Assembly: GCF_900177615.1 (NCBI RefSeq)
Contig: NZ_FXAP01000003.1
Span: forward strand, 310,001 to 374,000
Direction: 5' to 3'
Length of the DNA: 64,000 nt
DNA from: Plantibacter flavus
Lineage (GTDB): Bacteria > Actinomycetota > Actinomycetes > Actinomycetales > Microbacteriaceae
Under the pieces are notes generated by a model, which worked only from the letters and a program-made list of their open reading frames with translations, had not been told where the DNA came from and searched no databases. How positions within the stretch are numbered: the stretch's first letter is position 1; each line of letters begins with the position of its first letter. Below, piece by piece: positions 1-7,962 of this stretch. The position numbers were made by a program, and so were the translations under genes.

Positions 1-1211
1 AAGTCGGAGACCCAGGTCTCGGCGTCGTCCCGCAGCGCCAGCCAGCGGATGACGCGCTCCCGGAACATGACGTCGCTCACGAAGCGCCCCGCGACGACTC
101 CCGTGCGTTCGCCGGGCTGGGTCGCGACGTACGCCTCGGCGAGCGGTTCCGGCACGCCCATCAGTTCCAGGGCGCGCGTCGGCGCCACGGCGTCGAAGTC
201 GTCGAGTCGACCGGTGAAGAACCCGGCGAACTCCTCTCGGGTCGCGCTGACGAGCAACGGCTTGTCCGCACCTCGTCCCGCGATCATGCCGGCTTCGACG
301 GTGTCGACGACCAACTCGCCGTCGACGATCGGGCCGAGGCCGAGGCGGCCGTTCATCGTCGTCATCCCGCGGAGTACGGACTCCGGGTCGGTCGCGCCGC
401 CCGGGACGAGTTCGAAGCGCTGGGCCTCGATCAGCGTCGCCTCCGAGACGCTCGCGAACCCGGCCAGGGTCGCGGGCACCCCGAGGTGCTCGGCGAGTCG
501 TGCGGTCAGGGCCTGCGCGTCGTGGAGCGGGACGTCGCCGGGGACGCCGGACACGGAGATCGCCCGGTGGAACAGGTGCCTGGCCGACGGGACCGTGAGC
601 AGGGTCATGACGGACCCGCCGCCCGCGGACTGGCCGGCGATCGTGACCCGCCGCGGGTCACCGCCGAACGCCGCGATGTTGTCGCGCACCCACTCGAGCG
701 CGAGGATCCAGTCGAGGACCCCGCGGTTGGCTGGGGCGTCGGGCAGCCAGCCGAAGCCGTCGAAGCCGAGGCGGTAGGACACCGAGACCGTGACGACGCC
801 GTCGCGGTTGAAGGCCCGACCGTCGTACCAGGGGCTCGCGGGCGACCCGGCGATGAAGCCGCCGCCGTGGATCCAGACGAGGACGGGCAGACCGGCGCCT
901 TCGGATGCAGGTGCCGGGTCGGGCGTGAAGACGTTGACGTTGAGCGTCGAGTCGCCGGGGATCGACGGTTCCGGGATGGTCGTGATCTCGGCCAGGGCCT
1001 TCCGCTGCGGTGTCGCGCCGTAGGCGGTCGCGTCGAGGACGCCGTCCCAGGGGCCCTTGGGCTCGGGGGCCTGGAACCGTCTCGCTCCGGTCGGCGGCTC
1101 GGCGAACGGGATGCCGAGGAAGGCGACCGATCCGTCGGCGCGGCGAGTCCCGCGGACCGCTCCCGAGGTCGTCTGTGCGATGGGCTGCTCTGGGCTGGAA
1201 TCGGTCGTCAT
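1..1211 (-). CDS. Type B carboxylesterase, 3' end beyond window
   Basis: Serine ester hydrolase of the carboxylesterase/para-nitrobenzyl esterase family (alpha/beta hydrolase), probably cytosolic because no signal peptide is seen. Translation from ATG at 1211 begins MTTDSSPEQP and gives about 403 residues before the left edge; the family is usually 480-520, so about 100 residues are missing. Visible motifs: LGIPFAEPP near the N-terminus, the oxyanion-hole motif WIHGGGF, and the nucleophile elbow GQSAGGG with Ser195. The catalytic His would lie beyond the edge. Downstream of hxlA in the same orientation but separated by a strong hairpin, so probably its own transcript. The natural substrate cannot be told from sequence. 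Confidence 0.9.
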   Translation of the reverse strand, partial: MTTDSSPEQPIAQTTSGAVRGTRRADGSVAFLGIPFAEPPTGARRFQAPEPKGPWDGVLDATAYGATPQRKALAEITTIPEPSIPGDSTLNVNVFTPDPAPASEGAGLPVLVWIHGGGFIAGSPASPWYDGRAFNRDGVVTVSVSYRLGFDGFGWLPDAPANRGVLDWILALEWVRDNIAAFGGDPRRVTIAGQSAGGGSVMTLLTVPSARHLFHRAISVSGVPGDVPLHDAQALTARLAEHLGVPATLAGFASVSEATLIEAQRFELVPGGATDPESVLRGMTTMNGRLGLGPIVDGELVVDTVEAGMIAGRGADKPLLVSATREEFAGFFTGRLDDFDAVAPTRALELMGVPEPLAEAYVATQPGERTGVVAGRFVSDVMFRERVIRWLALRDDAETWVSD

Positions 1212-1378
1212 CGGCGGATCCTCCGGGTACTCGGCTGCGCGCTCATCCGACGAGCGTCGCGTGGTGATCCGCCCAGTATGCCGCGTCACGCCCGAATCCC
1301 GTCCGATGTTCGGGCTTCACCCAGCCGCCCGACCCGATGCGCCAGCGCGATGCGCTGACCCGGGCGCGCCCCGGAGCC

Positions 1379-1410
1379 GTGAGCGCGGGTCTCTGGAGAC
1401 CCGCGCTCAC
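1379..1410. terminator. 15-bp perfect hairpin downstream of hxlA
   Basis: Two 15-base arms (1379-1393 and 1396-1410, starting GTGAGCGCGGG) are exact reverse complements around a 2-nt loop. It lies in the 265-nt gap between the hxlA stop and the esterase start. There is no T-tract. Probable terminator of the hxlBA transcript; an operator role is possible. Confidence 0.6.
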
Positions 1411-1476
1411 GTCCGACGCACCGCGCTGACGTCAGCGCACCGCGCTGGCCAACCCGACGGGTGCGGGGTTGGGGGG

Positions 1477-2103
1477 TTAGGCGACGATTGCCGCGCGGAG
1501 CGCTGCCGCGGAGGCCGCCGGGTCGTCAGCCGAGTAGATCGCACCACCGGCGACGGCGACCTGCGCGCCCGCCTGCTGCACCGACGCGATCGTCGACACG
1601 TTCACGCCACCGGCGACCGAGAACGGCACAGCGGCCGCTTCCCCGTCGGACAGGAGCGTCTGGAAGGTGAAGCCCTCCTCGGCCTGCTCGTCGAGACCGG
1701 CGTGCATCTCGACGAACGCGGCACCGAGAGCGGTGACCTCCTTCGCGCGCTGCACCTTGTCGGCGACCCCGATGAGGTCGACGACGACGGACTTGCCGTG
1801 CGCCTTCGCGGCCTTCACAGCGCCGACGATCGTGCTGTCACCGGCTGTCCCGAGGACGGTGACGATGTCCGCTCCGGCGGAGAAGGCGATGTCGGCTTCG
1901 AGCTCACCGGCGTCCATCGTCTTGAGGTCGGCGAACACGATCTTGTCGGGGTGGGCGTCCTTGATGGCGGTGACGGCACGCAGGCCCTCGCTCTTGATGA
2001 GGGGCGTGCCGAGCTCGAGGATGTCGACGTAGGGCGCGACCTTCCCGGCGAGTTCGAGGGCTGCCTCGGTGGTGAGGACGTCCATGGCTACCTGGAGCTT
2101 CAT
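1477..2103 (-). CDS. hxlA: 3-hexulose-6-phosphate synthase
   Basis: Condenses formaldehyde with ribulose 5-phosphate to D-arabino-3-hexulose 6-phosphate, the fixing step of the ribulose monophosphate (RuMP) pathway; cytosolic TIM barrel of the orotidine-phosphate decarboxylase suprafamily. The 208-residue length is typical. The suprafamily signature appears as FADLKTMDAG with Asp59, Lys61 and Asp64, plus an N-terminal Asp8 and a C-terminal phosphate-binding stretch FSVAGGVN and VAGGAIY. It follows hxlB by 69 nt in the same orientation. In a non-methylotrophic actinobacterium this pair most likely detoxifies formaldehyde or supplies pentose phosphate (inference). Confidence 0.95.
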   Translation of the reverse strand: MKLQVAMDVLTTEAALELAGKVAPYVDILELGTPLIKSEGLRAVTAIKDAHPDKIVFADLKTMDAGELEADIAFSAGADIVTVLGTAGDSTIVGAVKAAKAHGKSVVVDLIGVADKVQRAKEVTALGAAFVEMHAGLDEQAEEGFTFQTLLSDGEAAAVPFSVAGGVNVSTIASVQQAGAQVAVAGGAIYSADDPAASAAALRAAIVA

Positions 2104-2172
2104 GTGGTGCTGCTTTCTGTCGTGATGGGATGCGTCCGGCGTGCGCCGGGCGCGTGGGAAGGAAGAGGGCGA

Positions 2173-2784
2173 CTACTCGAGGTTCGCGTGGCGCGGCCAC
2201 AGCTCCTCGGCGCTGACGCCGTCGGACTGCCAGAGCGCATGGAAGAACGCATCGCCGAGCAGCATGACCGCCTGCTCGAAGAGGCTCCCCGAGTACTGCA
2301 CGGAACGCGTGCCGCCGTGGTCGGTCTTCTGCGCGGCAGGGACGACGATCGTCTCGGCGGCCAACTCGGCGAGCGCGGATGCGGCGTCGGTCGTGATGGC
2401 GATCACCTGCGCCCCGACGGAGACGGCCGTGTCCGCGGCGCGCACCACACCCGTCGTCGTACCGGAGCCGCTGGCGACGAGCAGGACGTCACCCGAGGTG
2501 ATGGCGGGCGTCGTCGTCTCGCCGACGACATGCACGGTGAGCCCGAGGTGCATGAGGCGCATGGCGGTCATGCGGAGCGCGAGACCGGAACGACCGGCAC
2601 CGGACACGAACACGCGGTCCGCCGTTCGCAGGCGGTCGAGTGCGCCGGCGAACGGGGCTGGATCGGCCTCCAGCAGGCTCGACACGGTGCGATGCAGCTC
2701 GGTGTCGATTGCGGCGAGCGCCCCCTGGACCGTCGAGGTCGCAGGCGTCACCGACGTGGATGGAGGGACGGTGGGGTTCGACAT
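2173..2784 (-). CDS. hxlB: 6-phospho-3-hexuloisomerase
   Basis: Isomerises hexulose 6-phosphate to fructose 6-phosphate, the second RuMP enzyme. The 203-residue protein is a single SIS domain: phosphosugar loop SGAGRSG at residues 61-67, then RLMHLGLTVHVVGE and the second binding loop LVASGSGTT, as in HxlB/PHI proteins. About 20 extra N-terminal residues rich in Ser/Thr/Pro precede the domain. First gene of the leftward hxlB-hxlA operon; its start lies 101 nt from that of the divergent regulator, across a palindromic stretch. Confidence 0.95.
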   Translation of the reverse strand: MSNPTVPPSTSVTPATSTVQGALAAIDTELHRTVSSLLEADPAPFAGALDRLRTADRVFVSGAGRSGLALRMTAMRLMHLGLTVHVVGETTTPAITSGDVLLVASGSGTTTGVVRAADTAVSVGAQVIAITTDAASALAELAAETIVVPAAQKTDHGGTRSVQYSGSLFEQAVMLLGDAFFHALWQSDGVSAEELWPRHANLE

Positions 2785-2804
2785 CCCTCCATCCTGGGCG
2801 TGAT

Positions 2805-2860
2805 CGGGTAGGTACGCCGCTGCTCACCCGAACGGTCCCACCTACCCGAACGGGTGGGTA
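2805..2860. promoter_or_regulatory. Divergent promoter with ACCCG-AA-CGGGT operator-like repeats
   Basis: The 101-nt gap between hxlB and the LuxR-type gene contains the palindrome ACCCGAACGGGT (2844-2855) inside a wider CTACCC/GGGTGGGTA stretch. A partial copy CACCCGAACGG sits at 2825-2835 and a half-site CGGGTAGGTAC near 2804-2814. Repeated sites between a regulator and its divergent target suggest binding by that regulator. Confidence 0.5.
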
Positions 2861-2885
2861 CGGACCGATGGGATAGGGTGCGGAC

Positions 2886-4175
2886 ATGATCCAACGCGCT
2901 GTCACCTACCCGGTCGAGCTGCTCGACGGCCTGGCCTCCGTCGCATCCAGCTCGCTGCTCCGCATCGCCGGCGCGTTCCGGGAGGTCCTCGAGCCGGTCG
3001 TCGCCCATTCCGCGCTCGTGATCTTCACCGAGGACTGCACGGGCCGCCCCCGGAAGAAGGCCGGCGACCCCGCGATCGTCGAGGGCGTCACGATCGCCGA
3101 GCTCGACGCCGTCCGACAGCGCACCCCGCGCGGCCCGGTCACCGCGGCACTCGCTGATGCCGGACGACACGCCGACCGGCCGACGTCGGCGGTGATCGCA
3201 GGCGCGGAACGTCCGATCGCAGCGTGGTTGGCCGACACCGGCGCCCTCCTCGTCCTGACCGACCCGCAGGGTCCGATCGACGACCGGCTCGTCGGCGCCC
3301 TGTGGGAGGTCGTCGCGGCCGGCATCCGCCAGCAGGTCGCGACGGCGGCCCCCGACTACCTCCGCGACTCGCGGGCGGCGTCGAGCGAGCGGGCCGGCGC
3401 CATCGCGGAACTCACCGACGCCCACGCGACGACGCTGGAGTCGATCCTCGCCGTCACCCGGTCGCGCCAGACGTCGCCCGAGGACGCCCGTGCTGCGGTG
3501 ACCGAGATCGCCTCGGCCGCGATGGTCGAGCTGCGGGCGGTGTCCGACCGCGACCGCCAGCTGGCCGAGGAACCGGTCGCGCGCGCCTTCGCCAGACTCC
3601 GCGAGGACCTCCGCCCGCTGGCCCGCTTCGGCGGCCCCGAGGTCCAGTTCATCGAGCCGCCCGTCGACGGGCGGGCCCTCCCCGGCGAGGTGGCGCACGC
3701 CGGACGGGCGATCGTCCGCGGCACGGTCCTCGCGCTCGTCGAGCAGTCCTCGGTCGGGCGGGTCCGGGTGCAGTGGGACTGCGACGGCAGCAACCTGCTC
3801 ATCGGCATCCGCGACGACGGCCCCGGCGAGTTGACCGTCGACACCCCGAGCGTGCAGCAGCTCGGCGCTCGCGTCGCCGCCCTCCGCGGCAGCCTCGATG
3901 TCCAGGCGACGCCCGGGTGGGGCTCGGAGCTGCACGTGACACTGCCGCTCGACCCGCCGCCCGCGACGCAGACCCGCGCAGACTCGGCCGCCGCGCTGAC
4001 CGAGCGCGAGTGGAGCGTGGCCGAGCTGGCCGCCGGAGGAGCACGGAACCGGGCGATCGCCGAGACCCTCACCATCAGCGAGAACACGGTCAAGTTCCAC
4101 ATCGCGAACGTCCTGCGGAAGCTCGGCGTCGCGAGCCGCGTCGAGCTGGCAGCCGCCTTGGCTGCCAGCCGCTGA
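2886..4175 (+). CDS. LuxR-type regulator with kinase-like ATPase domain
   Basis: Predicted cytosolic transcription regulator, 429 residues. The last ~62 residues are a LuxR/GerE helix-turn-helix (LTEREWSVAELAAGG then TISENTVKFHIANVLRKLG). Before it, about residues 250-350, is a histidine-kinase-like ATPase domain, with IRDDGPGEL resembling the G1 box and PGWGSELHVTLPL resembling the G2 region. Residues 1-150 look like a GAF-type sensor. A segment around His180 (DAHATTLESIL) could be a degenerate dimerisation helix. No receiver domain is present, so kinase-like and DNA-binding parts share one chain. Divergent from hxlBA, so a formaldehyde or sugar-phosphate responsive regulator is the likely role (inference). 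Confidence 0.75.
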   Translation: MIQRAVTYPVELLDGLASVASSSLLRIAGAFREVLEPVVAHSALVIFTEDCTGRPRKKAGDPAIVEGVTIAELDAVRQRTPRGPVTAALADAGRHADRPTSAVIAGAERPIAAWLADTGALLVLTDPQGPIDDRLVGALWEVVAAGIRQQVATAAPDYLRDSRAASSERAGAIAELTDAHATTLESILAVTRSRQTSPEDARAAVTEIASAAMVELRAVSDRDRQLAEEPVARAFARLREDLRPLARFGGPEVQFIEPPVDGRALPGEVAHAGRAIVRGTVLALVEQSSVGRVRVQWDCDGSNLLIGIRDDGPGELTVDTPSVQQLGARVAALRGSLDVQATPGWGSELHVTLPLDPPPATQTRADSAAALTEREWSVAELAAGGARNRAIAETLTISENTVKFHIANVLRKLGVASRVELAAALAASR

Positions 4176-4198
4176 TCCCCTCCGGGCTCCGCAGCCGC

Positions 4199-4612
4199 CT
4201 ACCGCTTCGAGCTCGTGCGGCCCCGGTCGCCATCCCGGTCGCCGAACCGTCGCGTGATGAGCGCCCAGCCGAGGATCCAGCTCCCGAGCGCCGTGACCAG
4301 CCACACCACCAGCGGTGCGAGCACCCAGGCGAGGACACCGCGGATGTGGAGACCGCCGGGGAGGATCGACGCGACGAAGAGGGACACGAGCGTCGTCACC
4401 AGTCCGATGCCGCCGAGGATCGCCGAGGCGTACCGCCGCGCGAGGCGGAGGATGAAGGGCCCGAGGACGCCCTGCGCGATCGTGAAGACGACGACGGCGA
4501 TGATGAAGCCACCGAGCGACAGACGGACGCCGGGCACGACCCAGTCGGCGACGAGCAGCCCGATCGCCGAGGACAGCAGACTGACGGCGATGCTGAGCAG
4601 GAGGCGGGTCAT
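4199..4612 (-). CDS. Phage-holin-family (PF04020-like) membrane protein
   Basis: Small integral membrane protein of 137 residues with four hydrophobic segments (about 5-28, 33-58, 65-88 and 95-118) and a basic, polar C-terminal tail. Length and topology fit the actinobacterial 4-TM holin superfamily IV proteins, which are chromosomal and not evidence of prophage. Convergent with the LuxR-type gene (24-nt gap). Function unknown. Confidence 0.7.
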   Translation of the reverse strand: MTRLLLSIAVSLLSSAIGLLVADWVVPGVRLSLGGFIIAVVVFTIAQGVLGPFILRLARRYASAILGGIGLVTTLVSLFVASILPGGLHIRGVLAWVLAPLVVWLVTALGSWILGWALITRRFGDRDGDRGRTSSKR

Positions 4613-4658
4613 GTGCCGACCCTAGCGCTGGGGCCTCGACCGCGTCGAGAGCACGGCT

Positions 4659-4713
4659 GAGGTGAGGCGGATCGTCGCTCCGCGGACGACCGGACGACGA
4701 TCCGCCTCACCTC
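4659..4713. terminator. 19-bp perfect inverted repeat, GAGGTGAGGCGG family
   Basis: Arms 4659-4677 (GAGGTGAGGCGGATCGTCG) and 4695-4713 are exact reverse complements around a 17-nt loop. It lies just beyond the stop of the leftward SDR gene at 4731. Related elements occur at 45786, 47415 and 52792. Likely terminator. Confidence 0.65.
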
Positions 4714-4730
4714 GGGAGTGCCGGGAGGGC

Positions 4731-5324
4731 TCAGTCGAGAGCGAGCACCCGACCGGTGCCGACCCCCTCGACGGCACGGACGAACGCGAGGCCGACCACG
4801 TCGGACGCGACTGGCGCGAAGCCCGGGAACGCGTCGTGGTACCCGGTAGCCTCGGCCAGCACCGTGGGGCTGATTGCGTTGATGCGGATGCCGCGCGGGA
4901 GTTCCGGGGCGGCACCGATCACGAAGGACTCGACCGCTCCGTTGGCCATCGAGGCCGCAGCGCCCGTCGCGATCGGCTCGCGGGCGAGGATGCCCGTCGT
5001 GAGCGTGAAGGAGCCGCCGTCGCGGACGAACGGGGTCCCGATGCGCACGACGTCGAGCTGGCTGAGCACCTTGCCGAGGAAGGCCGCGCGGTAGTCGTCG
5101 CGGGTCAGCTCCTCCACGGGCTTGAACGGGACTGATCCGACGGCGACGATGACCGCGTCGACCTCGCCCACCTCGGCGAACAGTGCCTCGATCGACGCCT
5201 CATCGGTGGTGTCGACGGCAGGCGCCGTCGAGCGCGACACCGCGATCACCTCGTGACGCTCCGCGAGGGCGTCCTGCGCCGCTCGTCCGACATGTCCACT
5301 CGCACCGATCAACAGGATTCTCAT
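4731..5324 (-). CDS. Atypical short-chain dehydrogenase
   Basis: NAD(P)-binding Rossmann protein of 197 residues, shorter than classical SDRs (~250). Start chosen at MRILLIGASGHVG, where the glycine-rich loop begins at once; an upstream in-frame start would add an unconserved Arg-rich stretch. The usual catalytic YxxxK is absent: the equivalent segment reads AAASMANGAVESF, followed by the conserved-looking RINAISPTVL. Short SDR-like proteins of this kind are common and their substrates unknown, so oxidoreductase activity is uncertain. Leftward, 38 nt downstream of the next gene's stop. Confidence 0.75.
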   Translation of the reverse strand: MRILLIGASGHVGRAAQDALAERHEVIAVSRSTAPAVDTTDEASIEALFAEVGEVDAVIVAVGSVPFKPVEELTRDDYRAAFLGKVLSQLDVVRIGTPFVRDGGSFTLTTGILAREPIATGAAASMANGAVESFVIGAAPELPRGIRINAISPTVLAEATGYHDAFPGFAPVASDVVGLAFVRAVEGVGTGRVLALD

Positions 5325-5362
5325 GCGGGCGACGCTAGCACCGGCGTCGGACGCCGGCTCCG

Positions 5363-6016
5363 TCAGTTGGCGTCGTCCATCCCGGTGACGTGGACGGCGT
5401 AGCCGTGGCACCCTGCACGAGTCCAGTCGTAGGCGTCGCCGAGCGGGGTGTCGCCGTACTCCGCCAACTCCGCCGCCGGGCCGTCTTCGGAGAGGATCAT
5501 CGTTGGCCGTTCGGGGTCGAGCAGCGCACGATTGTTCGTCCAGGCGTACCAGAACCCCTGATCAGCCATGCACGTCGCGATGATCTGCTGCTGTGCCTCC
5601 CAGATCCCGTTGTTCGCCTCACCCCACTCGTTGGTCGGCGGGATCACAATGGACGCCGGGTCGGTGGTGGCGTCGTACCAGCCCTCCGGCGTCTGCGAGT
5701 AGTCGACGCCGGACGCCGGCGAGACGGGTTCGCCGGCGTCCGGCGTCGCTGCCGGATCCGCGGGCACCACGGGTTCGACCGGTGGGAGGTCGTCGAGCGA
5801 CGCGGCGGCTTCGGCGACCGCTTCGAGGGATCGTGCGTCGTCAGCTGCCGCCTGGGCGTTCGACACCCCGATGAACACGCCGCCCGCTGCCACCGCGAGC
5901 ACCCCGCTCATCGCGATGCCGAGCCCGATCCGTCGACGGAGTGTTCCGGGACTCCGGCGGACGGGTACCGCCTCCTGCGCAGCGTCCGGCCGGTCGTGGA
6001 GCTCGTTCGCGCTCAT
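5363..6016 (-). CDS. Membrane-anchored extracytoplasmic protein, unknown
   Basis: No family recognised. The 217-residue product has a cytoplasmic N-terminus (about 1-30), one transmembrane helix near residues 32-52 (GIAMSGVLAVAAGGVFIGV), a Pro/Ala/Asp-rich linker, and a globular outer part with two cysteines (ATCMADQGFW and RAGCHGYAVH) that could form a disulfide. Start fixed by the ATGA overlap with the upstream membrane-protein gene, so translation is probably coupled. Last gene of a padR-led operon. Confidence 0.7.
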   Translation of the reverse strand: MSANELHDRPDAAQEAVPVRRSPGTLRRRIGLGIAMSGVLAVAAGGVFIGVSNAQAAADDARSLEAVAEAAASLDDLPPVEPVVPADPAATPDAGEPVSPASGVDYSQTPEGWYDATTDPASIVIPPTNEWGEANNGIWEAQQQIIATCMADQGFWYAWTNNRALLDPERPTMILSEDGPAAELAEYGDTPLGDAYDWTRAGCHGYAVHVTGMDDAN

Positions 6017-6774
6017 GCCGTCTCCCCCTGCACCGACGCCGCTGCGTCCCGTTCCGTCGTCCGGCGACCCCCCGGCCACCACCACACCGCGGCTCCGATG
6101 AACCCGAGCGCAGCACCCGCGCCGATCGCCACACTCATCACCCACCACGGTTCGAGCCCGGCGCCCTGCGAGCTCAGGCGGGACACGATGAGCACGCCGG
6201 TCGCGCTGACGCGATACATGATGTCGCCCGCGAGCACGCCGATGAGGACCGCTGCGGGCGCCAGGAGCCCCGCGCCGAGCCACCGACTGCGTCGCCGCAG
6301 CGACAGCACGAGCCCGACCACGCCCAGGACCGCGGCGATCGCCACTCCGAGCGCGCCCGACGGGACCTCGACGACGTCGCCGATGACGAGCGCACGGAGG
6401 ATGCGGACGAGGAGGAACAGCGCTGCTCCGGTGACCAGGACGCCGCCCGTCACCACGAGGGCTGCGAGGACGTCACCGGCCCGCCGCATGCCGAGCGGCA
6501 TCGGATCGACGCCATGGCCCGCGCGCAACTGCCCGGAGCGCCACGAGAGGTCGTGCGGGATCCCGCGGATGGCCCGCAGCATGATGTCGCGCCGCAAGCG
6601 CTGCGGCGTGACGCCCGCCTCCTGTGCCCAGACGGCGTGCTCGTGCAAGTCGGACGCGATCTCGTCGCGGCGCTCTCCGGCGACCTCGGGCGAGAGGTCG
6701 CGGGTGTACCACCCGCACCAGTTCAGGACCCGGTGGGCGGCCGTGCGGTACTCCGGCGTCCGAATGGCGGTCAT
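6013..6774 (-). CDS. PadR-associated multi-pass membrane protein
   Basis: 253 residues. The soluble N-terminal ~85 residues (WYTRDLSPEVAGERRDEIAS and so on) resemble the leading domain of DUF1700/HAAS-type proteins usually encoded beside PadR regulators. After that come about four hydrophobic segments and a charged tail. Start chosen at MTAIRTPEYR because its ATG overlaps the padR stop by 4 nt; an alternative start 21 nt upstream exists. Probably a PadR-controlled envelope protein of unknown activity (inference from the padR-membrane pairing). Confidence 0.7.
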   Translation of the reverse strand: MTAIRTPEYRTAAHRVLNWCGWYTRDLSPEVAGERRDEIASDLHEHAVWAQEAGVTPQRLRRDIMLRAIRGIPHDLSWRSGQLRAGHGVDPMPLGMRRAGDVLAALVVTGGVLVTGAALFLLVRILRALVIGDVVEVPSGALGVAIAAVLGVVGLVLSLRRRSRWLGAGLLAPAAVLIGVLAGDIMYRVSATGVLIVSRLSSQGAGLEPWWVMSVAIGAGAALGFIGAAVWWWPGGRRTTERDAAASVQGETA

Positions 6775-7148
6775 GCGATCGCCCCCTGCGTCCACGCCGC
6801 ACCCGCCGGCCTCGCCGAAGCGGCCTGCTCACCGGCGATCCTCGCGTGCTCCCGATCCCGGGCCGTCGCGCCTTCACCCGTGATCCGGTACAGCCGTCGA
6901 CGGGGGCGGCCATCCGCCTCCGCGACCTCTGGGTCCTCCCACGTCGCCTCGATCAGGCCGGCGTCCGCCATCCGCGACAGGGCCTTGTAGAGCGTGCCGT
7001 GCGCGGTGAGGGCGGCGTCCCCGGCTTCGGCGAGCTGCTTCGCGAGGGCGAACCCGTAGAAGCTCCCCTCGGTCGACTGCAACACGGTGCCGACGTCGAG
7101 GATGTCGAGCTCGAGCGGGAAGAGCGTACCGGGTCGTCTGCGTGCCAT
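6771..7148 (-). CDS. PadR-family transcriptional regulator
   Basis: 125-residue winged-helix repressor. The N-terminal PadR domain is clear: LDVGTVLQSTEGSFYGFALA, HGTLYKALSRMADAGLIEA and the wing RPRRRLYRITGEG. A C-terminal helix gives the dimer. First gene of a three-gene leftward operon (padR, membrane protein, anchored protein) whose members overlap by 4 nt each, so it most likely autoregulates that operon. Confidence 0.9.
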   Translation of the reverse strand: MARRRPGTLFPLELDILDVGTVLQSTEGSFYGFALAKQLAEAGDAALTAHGTLYKALSRMADAGLIEATWEDPEVAEADGRPRRRLYRITGEGATARDREHARIAGEQAASARPAGAAWTQGAIA

Positions 7149-7197
7149 GGAGCCACTTTAGGAAGATAGGTTCCGATACGTCAAGCTTCCCTTGCGC

Positions 7198-7255
7198 TGG
7201 GTCGCCCGGAACTACACACGTACCGCCGGTTTCCGTGCAATTCCAGGCAACTCAG
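7198..7255. repeat. Degenerate CTGAGTCGCCCGGA-type inverted repeat
   Basis: Arms around 7198-7217 and 7235-7255 resemble the CTGAGTCGCCCGGATCTGC family (better copies at 7904, 8647, 24125, 25110 and 29787) but with several mismatches. It lies between the divergent padR and the end of the DUF1349 gene. Possibly a decayed terminator. Confidence 0.45.
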
Positions 7256-7261
7256 CGGGGG

Positions 7262-7873
7262 TCAGCTCCCGTCGCGAAGGTCCGTCGGGGGTGCCGCACC
7301 GAACGCGATCTCGTCGAACCGCGCCTCACAGGGTGGACCGACCGGCGCCTGCGAGAGGAAGCCGACGCGCACCGGAGCGTCGCTGTGCAGACGGAAGACG
7401 CGGACGAAGTCCCACGTGACACCGTCGGTCGAGCTGTGGAACGCCCAGGCCTCACCGCGGCGACTGACGCGCATCCACACGTGGTCGGCCGTGACGTGCG
7501 TCGAGTTCACGTCGTCCGACCAGGTGTTCGTCACGACACTCACCACCATCGCCTGTCCCTGCGGCGACTGCTCGAAGCAGAGCTTGGCCCAGTGCTCGTC
7601 GTCGATCCAGAGTGCGAGGGCACCGGCGTCGAAGGTGCTGCGCTCACTCACGACCGCGACCCGCGCCGAGAGCGTGAAGTGGTCGGGTGCGTCGAAGGCG
7701 AGCGCCGTGGCACGCAGCTCACGCGGCCCACCGAGCGAGCTGTTGCTCCAGTCGACGCCGGCGGCGGAGGTGAGGGTGAGCGCTCCGGCATCGGCGTCGA
7801 ACGATGCGATTCCGGGGGTCGAGGTCCAGGCGAGGTCGGGAAGCCCGTCGATGCGGGTCACGTCGGTGTGCAT
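7262..7873 (-). CDS. DUF1349 domain protein (concanavalin-like fold)
   Basis: 203 residues, single domain matching the DUF1349 pattern: an N-terminal strand region, DFTLSA-like core FTLSARVAVVSER, the signature DAGALALWIDDEHWAKLCFE, then VVTNTWSDDVNS and a C-terminal FDEIAF strand. The family has a jelly-roll lectin/glucanase-like fold and is thought to bind carbohydrate; enzymatic activity is not established. No signal peptide. Monocistronic by spacing, between two inverted-repeat elements. Confidence 0.85.
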   Translation of the reverse strand: MHTDVTRIDGLPDLAWTSTPGIASFDADAGALTLTSAAGVDWSNSSLGGPRELRATALAFDAPDHFTLSARVAVVSERSTFDAGALALWIDDEHWAKLCFEQSPQGQAMVVSVVTNTWSDDVNSTHVTADHVWMRVSRRGEAWAFHSSTDGVTWDFVRVFRLHSDAPVRVGFLSQAPVGPPCEARFDEIAFGAAPPTDLRDGS

Positions 7874-7903
7874 GGTCCGACCCTATCGGGACCGCACGTT
7901 CCC

Positions 7904-7962
7904 CTGAGTCGCCCGGATCTGCTCAGCATCCGGCTGATTCCGTGCAGATCCGGGCAGCTCAG
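7904..7962. terminator. CTGAGTCGCCCGGATCTGC inverted repeat, overlaps yigZ stop
   Basis: Arms 7904-7922 and 7944-7962 pair over 19 nt with one mismatch. The right arm ends in CTCAG, and the TCA at 7959-7961 is the stop codon of the leftward YigZ gene. Bidirectional terminator-like element of the main family in this window. Confidence 0.6.

Noticed and set aside
1057-2811. Long open frame (584 codons) on the + strand antisense to hxlA and hxlB
   Set aside because: Arg/Gly/Asp-rich product without domains. High GC creates long antisense frames. The opposite strand encodes well-conserved HxlA and HxlB.
4199-4612. Prophage remnant suggested by holin-family genes here and at 55343
   Set aside because: Both are chromosomal holin-superfamily membrane proteins common in actinobacteria; no capsid, tail, integrase or lysin genes are nearby.
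5325-5411. Upstream start for the short SDR (adds 29 residues)
   Set aside because: Added residues are Arg-rich and overlap the stop region of the neighbouring gene; the Rossmann loop begins directly at the downstream Met.
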